NCBI GenBank assembly: GCA_021796015.1
Contig: JAJYOT010000009.1
Coordinates: 1-38,685, forward strand
Source of the DNA: a bacterium
Lineage (GTDB): Bacteria; Elusimicrobiota; Elusimicrobia; UBA1565; UBA9628
DNA: 38,685 nt
Reading direction: 5' to 3'
In this document: positions 14,780 to 24,140 of the stretch, piece by piece
Numbering within the stretch: position 1 is the stretch's first letter
Layout: each line of letters begins with the position of its first letter
Notes under the pieces: model-generated
What the model saw: the letters and a program-made list of their open reading frames with translations, nothing else
Database searches by the model: none
What the model was told of the DNA's origin: nothing
Program-made: the position numbers and the translations under genes

Positions 14780-14844
14780 TTTTATAAGTCTCCTTTTTAA
14801 ACCGACATTCGCGACGCTGGCTAAAGCCCCGCGTTTATATTACG

Positions 14845-14873
14845 CATAAACTCAAAAAAAGTTCGCGCGTCAA
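14845..14873 (-). promoter_or_regulatory. Candidate promoter of the secreted Cache-like gene
   Basis: On the minus strand, TTGACG (14868-14873), 17 bases, TTTATG (14845-14850). The -35 is good and the -10 poor. It lies 66 bases upstream of the ATG at 14779. Confidence 0.35.
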
Positions 14874-14928
14874 GTATTTGTTTTGTAACGCATACTCGCT
14901 AAACTAAAGAGTCGGAATAAATAAAAAG

Positions 14929-14934
14929 TATAAT
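14929..14934 (+). promoter_or_regulatory. -10 box of thrS, probably leaderless
   Basis: A perfect TATAAT lies eight bases before the thrS ATG (14943). The start of transcription would be at about 14941, leaving a leader of only 2 bases, and no Shine-Dalgarno sequence is visible. Confidence 0.5.
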
Positions 14935-14942
14935 GTCTATAA

Positions 14943-16748
14943 ATGATTAAAGAAAAATCCGCGGAGACTTCTACCCCTAATCCAAATTCCAAAGAATTTC
15001 TGGACGCTCTGAGGCACTCCTGCGCGCACGTTCTCGCGCAAGCGGTCCAAGAGCTTTTTCCGGGAACAAAAATCACCATCGGCCCCGCGATAGAAAATGG
15101 TTTCTACTACGATTTCGACAGTCCCCATCGGTTTACGGAAGAAGACCTCCCTAAAATCGAAAAACGAATGCGCCAAATCGCGGAAGGTAATCACGCTTTT
15201 AAAGGGCAGGAAATGTCTTTTGAGGAAGCTGCAAAATTTTGGGAAGCTCGCGGAGAAAAATACAAGCTCGAAATTTTAGAAGGTCTCAAGGGACAAAAAA
15301 TTACCCACTACTCTCACGATACCTACGTTGATCTTTGCCGCGGAGGACATTTAGAAAACACCAAAAGCCTCCGCCATTTCAAACTTCTCAGCGTCGCGGG
15401 GGCCTACTGGCGCGGCGACGAAAAAAACGCGATGCTCCAGCGCATTTATGGAACGGCCTGGGCGACGAAAGAAGATTTGGACAAACACCTCAAGATGTTG
15501 GAAGAAGCCCGGGCCCGGGACCACCGCAAGCTCGGCGCAGCCCTCGATTTATTCAGCATCCAGGAAAAAGCCGGACCGGGGCTCATTTTCTGGCATCCCA
15601 AAGGAGCTTTGATCCGCTATTTGATGGAGAATTGGCTTAAATCCGAAGCCTTAAAGCGCGGATATGAGTTCGTCCAAACTCCGCACATCGCCGAAATCGG
15701 ACTATGGGACACCTCCGGGCACACCAGTTTCTTCAAACAAAATATGTTTGAGCCGATGAAGGTGGAAGCGGCGAGCTATCAACTTAAGCCTATGAATTGC
15801 CCCTTCCATATTTTGATTTATAAAAACCGCCTTCGGAGCTACCGCGAACTCCCTTTACGCTTGGCGGAACTGGGCACCGTTTATCGCTATGAAAGATCCG
15901 GAGTCTTACACGGGCTTTTGCGCGTGCGAGGGTTCACGCAAGATGACGCCCACATCTTCTGCGCGCCGGATTCGGCTGAATCAGAAGTCGAGGGGTGCCT
16001 TGATTTCGCGCTTGAGGTATTCAAAATTTTCGGCTTTGATCGTTACACCATCGAGGTTTCCACATGGGATTCAAAAAACCCTTCCGCCTATAGCGGGAAA
16101 GAAGAGGATTGGGCTCACGCCCAAAACGCGCTTGAGTCGGTCTTAAGAAAAAGAGGCGTTCCCTATCAACTCATCGCCGGAGAAGCCGCGTTTTACGGCC
16201 CCAAAATAGATGTCAAACTCATTGATGCCATTGGGCGCCCCTGGCAACTTTCCACGGTCCAATTCGATTTTAATCTCCCGGGGAAATTCGGCCTGGAATA
16301 TGTATCCGCCGACGGAACCCGCCAAAAACCTTTGATGATTCATCGCGCTCTCTTTGGTTCTTTCGAACGGTTTTTTGGAATTCTCATCGAGCATTACGCC
16401 GGAAATTTCCCGTTGTGGCTGTCTCCGGTTCAAGTCAAGATTCTGACACTCACCGATGCGGAAGAAAATCCGGCCCACTCTCTGGCCGAAAATTTATCGA
16501 AAGCCGGATTGCGCGCGGCCTTGGACTTAAGACCGGAAAAAATCAGCGCCAAAATTCGGGACGCCCAACTTGAGAAAATTCCCTACATGGTTATCTTGGG
16601 TCCCAAAGACGTCGCCGCAAAAACTCTTTCCATACGCCTAAGAGACGGCCGGCAATCCCATGGGATTTCAGAGGAGAAACTCATCCAAGAGTTAACTCAG
16701 GAAAACGCCTTCAAGGCCATTTCTCCGACATGGCTGAACTCAAATTGA
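14943..16748 (+). CDS. thrS: Threonyl-tRNA synthetase without TGS domain
   Basis: A 601-residue class II synthetase that charges tRNA-Thr. The editing domain is present (HSCAH at 25-29 and CRGGH near 133-137). The catalytic core has the zinc ligands Cys in KPMNCPFH, His in DDAHIF and His in MIHRALFGSFERF, motif 2 around RYERSGVLHGLLRVRGF, and motif 3 in the HRALFGSFERFFG block. An anticodon-binding domain ends the protein (SPVQVKIL onward). The enzyme begins about where the second domain of the usual 640-residue form starts, so the N-terminal TGS domain is absent. No upstream extension is possible because the -10 box sits there. The 3' end overlaps the TPR gene by 19 bases. Confidence 0.95.
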   Translation: MIKEKSAETSTPNPNSKEFLDALRHSCAHVLAQAVQELFPGTKITIGPAIENGFYYDFDSPHRFTEEDLPKIEKRMRQIAEGNHAFKGQEMSFEEAAKFWEARGEKYKLEILEGLKGQKITHYSHDTYVDLCRGGHLENTKSLRHFKLLSVAGAYWRGDEKNAMLQRIYGTAWATKEDLDKHLKMLEEARARDHRKLGAALDLFSIQEKAGPGLIFWHPKGALIRYLMENWLKSEALKRGYEFVQTPHIAEIGLWDTSGHTSFFKQNMFEPMKVEAASYQLKPMNCPFHILIYKNRLRSYRELPLRLAELGTVYRYERSGVLHGLLRVRGFTQDDAHIFCAPDSAESEVEGCLDFALEVFKIFGFDRYTIEVSTWDSKNPSAYSGKEEDWAHAQNALESVLRKRGVPYQLIAGEAAFYGPKIDVKLIDAIGRPWQLSTVQFDFNLPGKFGLEYVSADGTRQKPLMIHRALFGSFERFFGILIEHYAGNFPLWLSPVQVKILTLTDAEENPAHSLAENLSKAGLRAALDLRPEKISAKIRDAQLEKIPYMVILGPKDVAAKTLSIRLRDGRQSHGISEEKLIQELTQENAFKAISPTWLNSN

Positions 16749-19700
16749 AACTCAATTTTCTTGGAATCAGCCTTCTCTTCTTGTCCTTGTCCGCGCAAGC
16801 GGGTTGGTTTGGGAATAAAGGGCCCTCCATAGCCGATGAGGAAGATGCTTTTAGAAACTCGGCCGTTTTTTTTCACCAGCCCGGCAAAGATTTAACAAGC
16901 GCTTATCAATCTTTTAAAAGATATTCCTATAAATATCCCCAAAGCCCCAAAATTCTTGACGCTGAATTTTTAATGGGCGAAGCCGCCCTGGAAGAGGCTC
17001 TGGATTCTCTTAAAGCCCGTGAGTCGCGCGAGAAAAAAAGTTCCCCCGGCAAAATGCTCCCTCAAAAACCTTTGGACAATCTTTTGGTCTTGCGAGACCT
17101 CTCCAACGCGGAGAAGGCCTACAAATTCGTCGTCAAACGCGATTCCAAAACGGGACTTGGGGCCTCGGCGCAATACCGTTTAGCGGAATTGGCCTATGAT
17201 GAACGCCATTGGAATAAGGCCATTAAGAGCTTTAAGGATGTCGAACTCCACTACCCCCACTCCTACATCGCCCCTGAAGCCTTAATGGGAATTGTTTTCT
17301 CCGATCTCGCTTTAGAAAATTATGCAAAGGCAGAAGCCGATCTCACGGCTTTGGGGGAAAATTTCCCTCTTTATCTTAAAGTCCCGTCCATGCTGTATTC
17401 CCAAGGAATCATTGCGCTCCATGAGCAAGATTACGAAAAAGCGGAAAATTTCCTCAAACAAGTTAAAAACGCGGATTCGACCTATTATTTGGGCTTGACC
17501 TATATTCTCTCAAAACGTCCGTACCTCGCCGCCTCAACTTTGGATCACTTCGAGACCAACTACCCCCAAAGCCCTCTCCAAGAAGAAGCTCATTTGCTTA
17601 TGGGCGACGCATTTTTCCTAGCCAAAGATTATGACGGGGCCATCGCCAAATATCAGGCATTTTTATCCTCCTACCCGGCCAGTTCCCTGGATGCCGCCGC
17701 CAACTACCGCCTGGGCTCTTCATTTTTCGAAAAAAAAGATTACAATACCGCGCTTGAAAACTTCCGGAACGTGTTCGGTAAATATCCAAAGAGTTTCTTC
17801 GCTCCCCTCGCCCAATATTTTATCGGTGAGGATTACCTTAACTCCAACCAGCTTCGCTTCGCTCTTTTCGCCTATACCCGGGTCGCCACGAACTACCCTG
17901 ACTCTTCCGATGTCGTTAAACTCGCCCGTTATAAAATTATCTGGACCCAATACCACATGGGAAATTACGCCGAAGTCGTTCAAAGCGCTCAAGATTTCCT
18001 TGCCTCTTACCCTCAGGATAAATTGGCCAAAGACGTCAGCCTCATTGAAGGCAACGCCTTTAAAAAATTAAACCGTAATGATGATGCAATAGCGGCTTTT
18101 CAACACGTCATTGATCTCGCGCCTTCTTCGAAAGTCGCCGAACAAGCTCTTTTTTCCATTCTTAAAGATGAGTTCGATCAGAAATCCTATTACGCCATCA
18201 TCACCTCCTATCAATTTATTTTTAGACACCTTCCGCCATCCCAATCCAAGTGGCGCATTTTAAGCTATCTCTACGCCGCCGAAGCCTATCTTTCCCTCAA
18301 CCGTCCAACCGAGGCGAAAGATATTTACAAAATGACCTTGCAACTTTACCCCGACAGTCCTTATGCTCTTTACGCTCAAGACGGACTTGCCTGGGCCTAC
18401 ACCTATGCCGGGGAAGACGAAAAAGCCCTAGCCGCCAGACAAAAATTGAAAGACATGATGTCTCTTTTGGGCTCGACTTCTTCTTTCTCTGGAGCCAGCG
18501 AAATGGGAATCGCCGACAGCCTGTTCAACCAGAGAAAATATGAATACGCTTATGAAATTTATTCAAAATTCGTAAAAAATAATCCCCAGTCTCCCGAACT
18601 TCCGGGCGTTCTCTATCATGAGGGGCTCAGCCTTTATAAAATGCGTTACTACACCCAGTCGGTTGACGCCTGGAACCAACTCGCGGCGCAATTTCCTAAA
18701 TCTCCGGAAGCTAGAAAAGCCTCTTTTTTAGCGGCAGACACCCTTTTCCGCGCGCAAAAATACCCCGAGGCAATCAAACTTTATCGTCGAATTCTCCATG
18801 ACTATCTCGATAGCAAAAAACTGCCTCTGGCCCGGCTCAGAATCGCGCAATCTTATTTTAATGAACAAAAAGACGAGCAAGCTGTTCAAGAAACGGAAGA
18901 CTTGATTCGCGGCTTTCCAAACGCACAGGAATCCCTCGACTCTTTGGATATGCTTGACTCTATTTTTGACCGCGCTAAAGACATTAATTATAAAACCGTG
19001 CTTGATACCATCATCGCCTCGGCTCCCGACAGCCCCGTGGCCGCGGAAGCCACCTATCGTCTCGCCCGCCGCGCGTTCGATGAAAAGAACTACCCCCTCG
19101 CCATTGATTACTTCCAAAAGTTCAGCGTTCGCTATACCGAACACCCCAAATTAGCCAAAGCCCAATTTTATCTTGGTGAAAGCTATCTTCAGCTTAAAAA
19201 ATACCAAGAAGCCGTAGCTCCGCTCGAACGTTTTATTAATAACTTCGCGGCCTCAAATGAAACTCCCATTGCCGTTTTCCATCTAGCCAGTTGCTACTAC
19301 AGTCTGAAAGAATATCAGAAAGCGGCTCAAAATTACGCCCGTCTTTTGCGAGATTTCCCCAATTCAGATTACGAAAAAGCCGCTCAATTTAACCTGGCCC
19401 TGACCTACAAAGACCTCGGCGAATCCGATTTGGCAGAGCAAGCCTATCAGGACTACGTCAAAACAGTCGGAGCCAAGAGTTCGGACGGGCGTTCCGCTTA
19501 CTGGGAAATTTTCGATATCCAGAAAAAGGAACGCGATTACGATAACGCCCTTAAAACTCTTGATCAACTAGACGCATCCGCCGGCGACCCTGCTCAAAAA
19601 ATGGAGGACACCTACCGCCGGGGAGAAATTTATGCTCTCATGGCGCGACCGGACGAGGAACTCAATGTCTGGAAAAAAATGAAGGAAATGGACCCCTCCA

Positions 19701-19966
19701 ACAACCCTTTTCGTTTGCAAGCTCTCATCAAACTAGGAGAGATGTATGAGAAATATAACGATTTCGCGGATGCCGCCGCCGCCTATAAAGATTTAGCCCG
19801 GAGCGCTTCCGGGGGGTTGGCTCGCCAAGCTCTTGAAAAAGCCAAGGAAATGGCCGCCGAAGCAAAAACACAAGGCTCTGCCACATCCGCGGAAGCAGCA
19901 AATACAGCCCCGACCGCAAAACCCGCGGACGCAACTTCGCCCGCTCAAATGCCGGGAATGCAATAA
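16730..19966 (+). CDS. Large periplasmic TPR-repeat protein
   Basis: A 1078-residue protein. Signal peptide at residues 7-24 (LNFLGISLLFLSLSAQA). The rest is almost entirely helical tetratricopeptide repeats of the YbgF/BamD/Tol-Pal type, about 33-40 residues each, with recurring A.Y.LG..F and YP.S...A.A.F..G signatures, covering roughly residues 55-1040. An Ala/Thr/Pro-rich tail (about 1040-1078) ends the protein. TPR solenoids hold protein partners together. Directly followed by exbB, exbD, exbD and tonB, it probably scaffolds an energised cell-envelope machine. It overlaps thrS by 19 bases. Confidence 0.85.
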   Translation: MAELKLKLNFLGISLLFLSLSAQAGWFGNKGPSIADEEDAFRNSAVFFHQPGKDLTSAYQSFKRYSYKYPQSPKILDAEFLMGEAALEEALDSLKARESREKKSSPGKMLPQKPLDNLLVLRDLSNAEKAYKFVVKRDSKTGLGASAQYRLAELAYDERHWNKAIKSFKDVELHYPHSYIAPEALMGIVFSDLALENYAKAEADLTALGENFPLYLKVPSMLYSQGIIALHEQDYEKAENFLKQVKNADSTYYLGLTYILSKRPYLAASTLDHFETNYPQSPLQEEAHLLMGDAFFLAKDYDGAIAKYQAFLSSYPASSLDAAANYRLGSSFFEKKDYNTALENFRNVFGKYPKSFFAPLAQYFIGEDYLNSNQLRFALFAYTRVATNYPDSSDVVKLARYKIIWTQYHMGNYAEVVQSAQDFLASYPQDKLAKDVSLIEGNAFKKLNRNDDAIAAFQHVIDLAPSSKVAEQALFSILKDEFDQKSYYAIITSYQFIFRHLPPSQSKWRILSYLYAAEAYLSLNRPTEAKDIYKMTLQLYPDSPYALYAQDGLAWAYTYAGEDEKALAARQKLKDMMSLLGSTSSFSGASEMGIADSLFNQRKYEYAYEIYSKFVKNNPQSPELPGVLYHEGLSLYKMRYYTQSVDAWNQLAAQFPKSPEARKASFLAADTLFRAQKYPEAIKLYRRILHDYLDSKKLPLARLRIAQSYFNEQKDEQAVQETEDLIRGFPNAQESLDSLDMLDSIFDRAKDINYKTVLDTIIASAPDSPVAAEATYRLARRAFDEKNYPLAIDYFQKFSVRYTEHPKLAKAQFYLGESYLQLKKYQEAVAPLERFINNFAASNETPIAVFHLASCYYSLKEYQKAAQNYARLLRDFPNSDYEKAAQFNLALTYKDLGESDLAEQAYQDYVKTVGAKSSDGRSAYWEIFDIQKKERDYDNALKTLDQLDASAGDPAQKMEDTYRRGEIYALMARPDEELNVWKKMKEMDPSNNPFRLQALIKLGEMYEKYNDFADAAAAYKDLARSASGGLARQALEKAKEMAAEAKTQGSATSAEAANTAPTAKPADATSPAQMPGMQ

Positions 19967-19984
19967 TTCAAGGAGAATACTGCA

Positions 19985-20602
19985 ATGGGAAACGGAATTA
20001 ACTTCATTGAGATTTTAAAACAAAGTTTTACGCTCGCCATCCTTCTTTTCTGTTCCATCTTATCTTTTACCTTCATGTTCGAGCGTTGGTGGTATTTTAG
20101 GAACGCCGATCCAAAGGGAAATGATATTATCAGCGGCATAAAGAAATTTTTGGAAACGGGAAATATTCAAGAAGCGATTAATTTTTGCCAGAAAAGCCGA
20201 TCCGCCATCGCCAAGGTCATCCATTACGGACTCCTCAACTATAATCGTTCAAGGCAAGATTTATGGGAACTTTTGGAAACTAAAAGGCAGGAAGAGAAAC
20301 TCCGGCTTGAGCGGTTTTTAGGAGTTCTGGGAACGCTGGGAAATATTTCGCCTTTCATCGGACTCTTTGGAACCGTCGTTGGAATCATCAAGGCTTTCCG
20401 TGATTTGGCCATGGCCGGAACCGGCGGCCCCGCCGTCGTCGCCCGTGGCATCGCCGAGGCTCTCGTCTCAACAGCGGCTGGGCTTCTCGTCGCCATTCCA
20501 GCGGTCATCATCTATAATTATTTCATGAGAAGAGTCAAAACCATATCGGTGAAGATGGAAATCGCCTCAACCCGCCTTATCGTTCTTTTGGGAGCCAAAT
20601 GA
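19985..20602 (+). CDS. exbB: ExbB/TolQ-family proton-channel protein
   Basis: A 205-residue inner-membrane protein with three hydrophobic segments (about 15-33, 115-135, 155-178). The family core GTLGNISPFIGLFGTVVGII and the block ARGIAEALVSTAAGLLVAIPAV are textbook. With ExbD it forms the proton-driven motor that energises TonB or Tol. AAGGAG lies ahead of the ATG. Its stop overlaps exbD as ATGA. It could equally be called tolQ; the TonB-like gene downstream favours exbB. Confidence 0.9.
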   Translation: MGNGINFIEILKQSFTLAILLFCSILSFTFMFERWWYFRNADPKGNDIISGIKKFLETGNIQEAINFCQKSRSAIAKVIHYGLLNYNRSRQDLWELLETKRQEEKLRLERFLGVLGTLGNISPFIGLFGTVVGIIKAFRDLAMAGTGGPAVVARGIAEALVSTAAGLLVAIPAVIIYNYFMRRVKTISVKMEIASTRLIVLLGAK

Positions 20603-21066
20603 GCCTCGGACGGAAAAAAATGGAAACTGCGGAAAACCCCATCTCAGGCATAAACGTCACCCCCCTGGTGGATGTTTCCCTAGTCCTGGTCATTATTTTC
20701 ATGGCGGCTGCCCCCTTTGCGGTCATTGCCGGCATCAAGGTCCTGGAATCCCAAGCCGGGGTGGCCACGGGAAAGGTTTCCGCCTCTGATAATGTGACGG
20801 TCAAACTCGACATTCACAATCAAATTACAGTGAATAATCAACCCGTCACCGACCAAACTCTCATTAGCGCGATCGGACGCGCGCTCCTCAAAAGCAAGGA
20901 TCGCATGGTGATTGTTTCCGCCGACGACAAAAACAAGGTCGGCCAAGTGGTCAGCCTTCTTGATTCCGCCAAGCAGGCGGGGGCTCTTAAAGTCGCTATT
21001 TTAAAAAATGATTCACTCCCCGCGAAAATAAAAGGAAATTCTCGTGGCAATCGAAACCGCAGCTGA
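20599..21066 (+). CDS. exbD: ExbD/TolR-family protein, first paralogue
   Basis: A 155-residue protein with a short cytoplasmic start, one membrane helix with the essential aspartate (NVTPLVDVSLVLVIIFMAAAP, D25), and a periplasmic domain with the usual alpha/beta pattern ending in AGALKVAIL. The C-terminal tail is basic. It partners ExbB in the motor. Its last 23 bases overlap the second exbD. Confidence 0.9.
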   Translation: MSLGRKKMETAENPISGINVTPLVDVSLVLVIIFMAAAPFAVIAGIKVLESQAGVATGKVSASDNVTVKLDIHNQITVNNQPVTDQTLISAIGRALLKSKDRMVIVSADDKNKVGQVVSLLDSAKQAGALKVAILKNDSLPAKIKGNSRGNRNRS

Positions 21067-21457
21067 AGACGAAGACATCGTCTCCGGAATCAACGTCACT
21101 CCTCTTGTAGATGTTTGTCTGGTTTTAGTGATTATTTTCATGGTCACCGCCCCCCTTCTATCCAATCCTCCCATCAAGGTTGATCTCCCAACCGCCCACA
21201 CGCAGGAAGGCCATGACGGAGACAAAATTACGGTGACCTTGGCTAAAGACGGAAAAGTCGCCGTCGAACAGCGCGTGTTTCCCGACCTCGATGCAGGAGC
21301 AGATTCTCTGAAAGCCCATATCGCCGAGAGCGATACAAAAATCGTCGTCATTCGGGCCGATCAAGACGCCTTAAATGGTTGGCTGACCGACATCATGGCG
21401 CGCGCCAAGGCCGACGGGGCGCTCAACATCACCATCGCCACTTTGCAAAAAAAATGA
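21044..21457 (+). CDS. exbD: ExbD/TolR-family protein, second paralogue
   Basis: A 137-residue protein with a GTG start at 21044 and AAAGGAA upstream. It has the same architecture as its neighbour with the motif NVTPLVDVCLVLVIIFMVTAP, but the periplasmic part is clearly different. Two ExbD-type proteins with one ExbB recall gliding motors (AglR/AglS) and some Ton systems, where the two may form a heterodimer. It overlaps the tonB start as ATGA. Confidence 0.9.
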   Translation: MAIETAAEDEDIVSGINVTPLVDVCLVLVIIFMVTAPLLSNPPIKVDLPTAHTQEGHDGDKITVTLAKDGKVAVEQRVFPDLDAGADSLKAHIAESDTKIVVIRADQDALNGWLTDIMARAKADGALNITIATLQKK

Positions 21458-22554
21458 ACGAAGAACGCACGCCCATCGCTTTGATTTTATCAACCCTTCT
21501 TCATGCGCTCGGACTCTTTCTCTTTTTAATGTTAGCCAAGGAAAATGCGAAGAAAGTCACGCAAACCATTTCTGATGTTGATTTACTGATCCCGATTCAA
21601 AAACCGCTTTCTCTCTCTCATTCACCCAAGGTCAAACCATTGCCCCCAGAGTCCAAAACGCTGGCCTTTAAAAGCATGAAAGATTTCCTAAAACTGGCTC
21701 TTCCAACACCGACCGCCCCCAAACCGCAAACCCTTAAAGCGCTCAGCGTCCCTTTACCTAAAGAACACCATCTCATGGCTGCCGCCCCAAAGATAGAAGA
21801 CCGCAGACAACTTCATTCAAGGCAAAAGCTGGAATCCCATTTGGACATGAGCCGCAAGGAGCTTCCCCAAGACGCCGCCTTTAAGGAAAATTTCAACGAC
21901 TCTCATCATGAAGCCATGGCCCCATTGCCCAAACTCGAGGAAATAGGCCGCAGGCGCGCGCCTAAAAAGCTTCTCAAGGAAATCGCCCTTCAAGATGCTC
22001 AGAAACAAAGCGCCCCCATGGGAATTTCAGACTCAAACGTTCTTCCCGGCCGTCACGCGCACCTCGCATCTCAAGAAGCTCCGCTTGAAGAAGCGTCTCC
22101 AGAGACATTGCATTCCCATCACATTTCAGCCAGTATTCCAAAATCAGCGATTAAAATGGCCCCGCAAAATACCCCCCTACCCGGAAACTCTCTCCCCGCC
22201 GGTGAACTCAATATTAAGATGACCCATCCAGCCACGGCCGCCCATCTCAAAAGTGGCGGTAAAAAAGGTATAGAGATTGAAGGCCCGCTCGCAAACAGAA
22301 AGGTAATTTCTTACAATATTCCCAAGTTCCCGGACTGGGCGCTGAAACAGGGCATTCCGGAATCATCAGTGTCTATCAGGTTTTGGGTCTCTCCGGAAGG
22401 AAAAGTTTTGCCGAACTTAAGAATCGAGCGAACTTCCGGATTTGGGAGACTGGACCGCTTGGCCATGAAAGCTTTGAAAAAATGGCGCTTTGCGCCGATA
22501 AGAACTCTGGAGAAAGAATGGGGCGTTATCACTTTTCGCTTTTTGCTCGATTAG
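21454..22554 (+). CDS. tonB: TonB-like energy transducer
   Basis: A 366-residue protein. The start at 21454 (ATGA overlap with exbD) gives a short cytoplasmic end, one membrane helix (IALILSTLLHALGLFLFLML) and a long Pro/Lys/His-rich spacer (about 45-270). The C-terminal domain (about 275-366) reads SVSIRFWVSPEGKVL, then ERTSGFGRLDRLAMKALKKW and a RFLLD end, as in TonB and TolA C-domains. It spans the periplasm and transmits force from ExbB/ExbD to an outer-membrane partner. The long, histidine-rich spacer is unlike the Pro-Glu/Pro-Lys repeats of enterobacterial TonB. Confidence 0.82.
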   Translation: MNEERTPIALILSTLLHALGLFLFLMLAKENAKKVTQTISDVDLLIPIQKPLSLSHSPKVKPLPPESKTLAFKSMKDFLKLALPTPTAPKPQTLKALSVPLPKEHHLMAAAPKIEDRRQLHSRQKLESHLDMSRKELPQDAAFKENFNDSHHEAMAPLPKLEEIGRRRAPKKLLKEIALQDAQKQSAPMGISDSNVLPGRHAHLASQEAPLEEASPETLHSHHISASIPKSAIKMAPQNTPLPGNSLPAGELNIKMTHPATAAHLKSGGKKGIEIEGPLANRKVISYNIPKFPDWALKQGIPESSVSIRFWVSPEGKVLPNLRIERTSGFGRLDRLAMKALKKWRFAPIRTLEKEWGVITFRFLLD

Positions 22555-23507
22555 CTTTAATCTTGTCTTTGCCTCTGAGCTTTTGCGTTCGCTCTTGGGC
22601 GGATGACAGTTCTGGAGATTCATCTCTTCAACCCTCCACTATTTCCAGCGCCGCAACCCCTACTGAAGTCACGGTCAAAGGCCATGAGCAGTCAACCAGA
22701 ATTAACAGCGTGAAGCCCCCGATTAATATCCAAGTCGACCCTTTTCAAAGCCTTCGCTCAACGCTCAAGCCCAATCAATCTCTTTTGCTGGCTCTCTCTC
22801 CCAGTATGTCTTCTTGGCAGGAAACCCACCCAGAATTTTTGATGTCCCAACGGGTGATTAAACCCTGGACTTCCGCCTTTAGCGCCGGTTCCGGCATCGT
22901 CTTTCACGTCAAGAAAGAACTGGAAAAAGCCGTCGGTCATTCTCTCTCATCCGAAAAAGCCCGCCAATATGCCTGGAAGTTATCCATCGTCAACGATCAG
23001 GGACGGGTCTTCCAAAAATATAGCGGTCCCAGCGACCCGCCCCAGGAAACCGTTTGGTCCGGAGAGAGTCAATCCGGCGGTTACGTCAAAGCGGGAGAAT
23101 CTTATTCCCCTATTTACGTTTTCAGCGATCCCGAGGGTTCTCCTCATACCATCGTGGGAAAACCCATTATCCTTAAAGGAACCATTCACCAAGAAGCCGA
23201 TGGACGGCACCTCGAAATGAGTTCGACTGTTCTCTTTGGGCCACGTCGCGCGGAAACGGAAATCCAATCTCCCGAAGGAACAAATCTCTTACAATCAGCG
23301 GCTGATTTCATCAAGCGCTTCTTTCCCAATTACCCCTTGCGCATTCAAGTTTTTGCCGCCACCGATTCTTTAGCGCATTCACAAGCGGAAGCGATTAAAA
23401 CCACTCTTTTGAAAGAACTCATGGTTCCCTCTCAAAATTTATCCACCACCTCCGCGGAAGCGTCTTTTTCCCATCAGAGAGTCGCGATCATCATTTCTAA
23501 TCAATAA
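22518..23507 (+). CDS. Exported protein with OmpA-like C-terminus
   Basis: A 329-residue protein. I chose the ATG at 22518 (MGRYHFSLFARLALILSLPL), since it opens with a signal peptide; an in-frame longer reading exists upstream within tonB but lacks one. Residues 25-270 are beta-rich without a recognised family. The last 60 residues (YPLRIQVFAATDS, SQAEAIKTTLLKELMV, HQRVAIIISNQ) follow the beta-alpha-beta pattern of OmpA-like domains, where the middle helix orders peptidoglycan binding. It overlaps tonB by 37 bases, so it is part of the same machine and may anchor it to the wall. Confidence 0.65.
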   Translation: MGRYHFSLFARLALILSLPLSFCVRSWADDSSGDSSLQPSTISSAATPTEVTVKGHEQSTRINSVKPPINIQVDPFQSLRSTLKPNQSLLLALSPSMSSWQETHPEFLMSQRVIKPWTSAFSAGSGIVFHVKKELEKAVGHSLSSEKARQYAWKLSIVNDQGRVFQKYSGPSDPPQETVWSGESQSGGYVKAGESYSPIYVFSDPEGSPHTIVGKPIILKGTIHQEADGRHLEMSSTVLFGPRRAETEIQSPEGTNLLQSAADFIKRFFPNYPLRIQVFAATDSLAHSQAEAIKTTLLKELMVPSQNLSTTSAEASFSHQRVAIIISNQ

Positions 23508-23561
23508 TTAAAACCCGTAATACCCCAAGCAGGCGAACTTTTTTTGATAAAATACGTATTA

Positions 23562-24140
23562 ATGATAGACCGAGCGGAAGAATCTTTCCGGCAAGTTGAG
23601 TTCGTCGCCCTACTTAAGAACAACGGGGACAAGGTTTACAACTTCGCCTTTCGGTTATCGGGAAATGAACAAGACGCTTGGGATTTATTTCAGGAAACTT
23701 TAATGAAAGCTTATGCTCACTTTGAGTCTTACGATCGAAGCCGTCCATTCGATAGCTGGCTCTTTAAAATTCTTCAAAACGTTTACTTAGACGAACGCCG
23801 CCGAGATTCCAGAAAACCATCTTCATCCTTAGACGCGCCGTCCCCAGTTTCAGGAAAGCCTTGGGAAGAAATTCTCGCGGGCGGGGACCTAAACCCCTTG
23901 GATCGCTTTACCAAGGATGAGAATATCGATTTAGTTCAAACAGCTTTGGGAAATCTTTCTCCTCTATATCGAACCGCTATTATTCTCTGCGATATGGAGG
24001 GGTTGTCTTACGAAGCCATCGCGGAAGTGATGTCTTGCCCGGTCGGCACCGTCAGGTCCCGGGTTCACCAGGCGCGCCAACTTTTAAAAAAAGCTTTCGA
24101 GGATTTATCCAATACCTCCAAAGACAGGCAACTCCAATGA
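23562..24140 (+). CDS. ECF-type RNA polymerase sigma factor
   Basis: A 192-residue protein. Region 2 spans about 20-85 (YNFAFRLSGNEQDAWDLFQE, FDSWLFKILQNVYLD). Region 4 spans about 125-180 (LSPLYRTAIILCDMEGLSYE, then PVGTVRSRVHQARQLL), with the helix-turn-helix for the -35. I chose the ATG at 23562; a TTG 18 bases earlier is open but less likely. TAAAAT at 23548-23553 would give a nearly leaderless transcript. Its stop overlaps the anti-sigma start as ATGA, the standard sigma/anti-sigma arrangement. Confidence 0.9.
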   Translation: MIDRAEESFRQVEFVALLKNNGDKVYNFAFRLSGNEQDAWDLFQETLMKAYAHFESYDRSRPFDSWLFKILQNVYLDERRRDSRKPSSSLDAPSPVSGKPWEEILAGGDLNPLDRFTKDENIDLVQTALGNLSPLYRTAIILCDMEGLSYEAIAEVMSCPVGTVRSRVHQARQLLKKAFEDLSNTSKDRQLQ

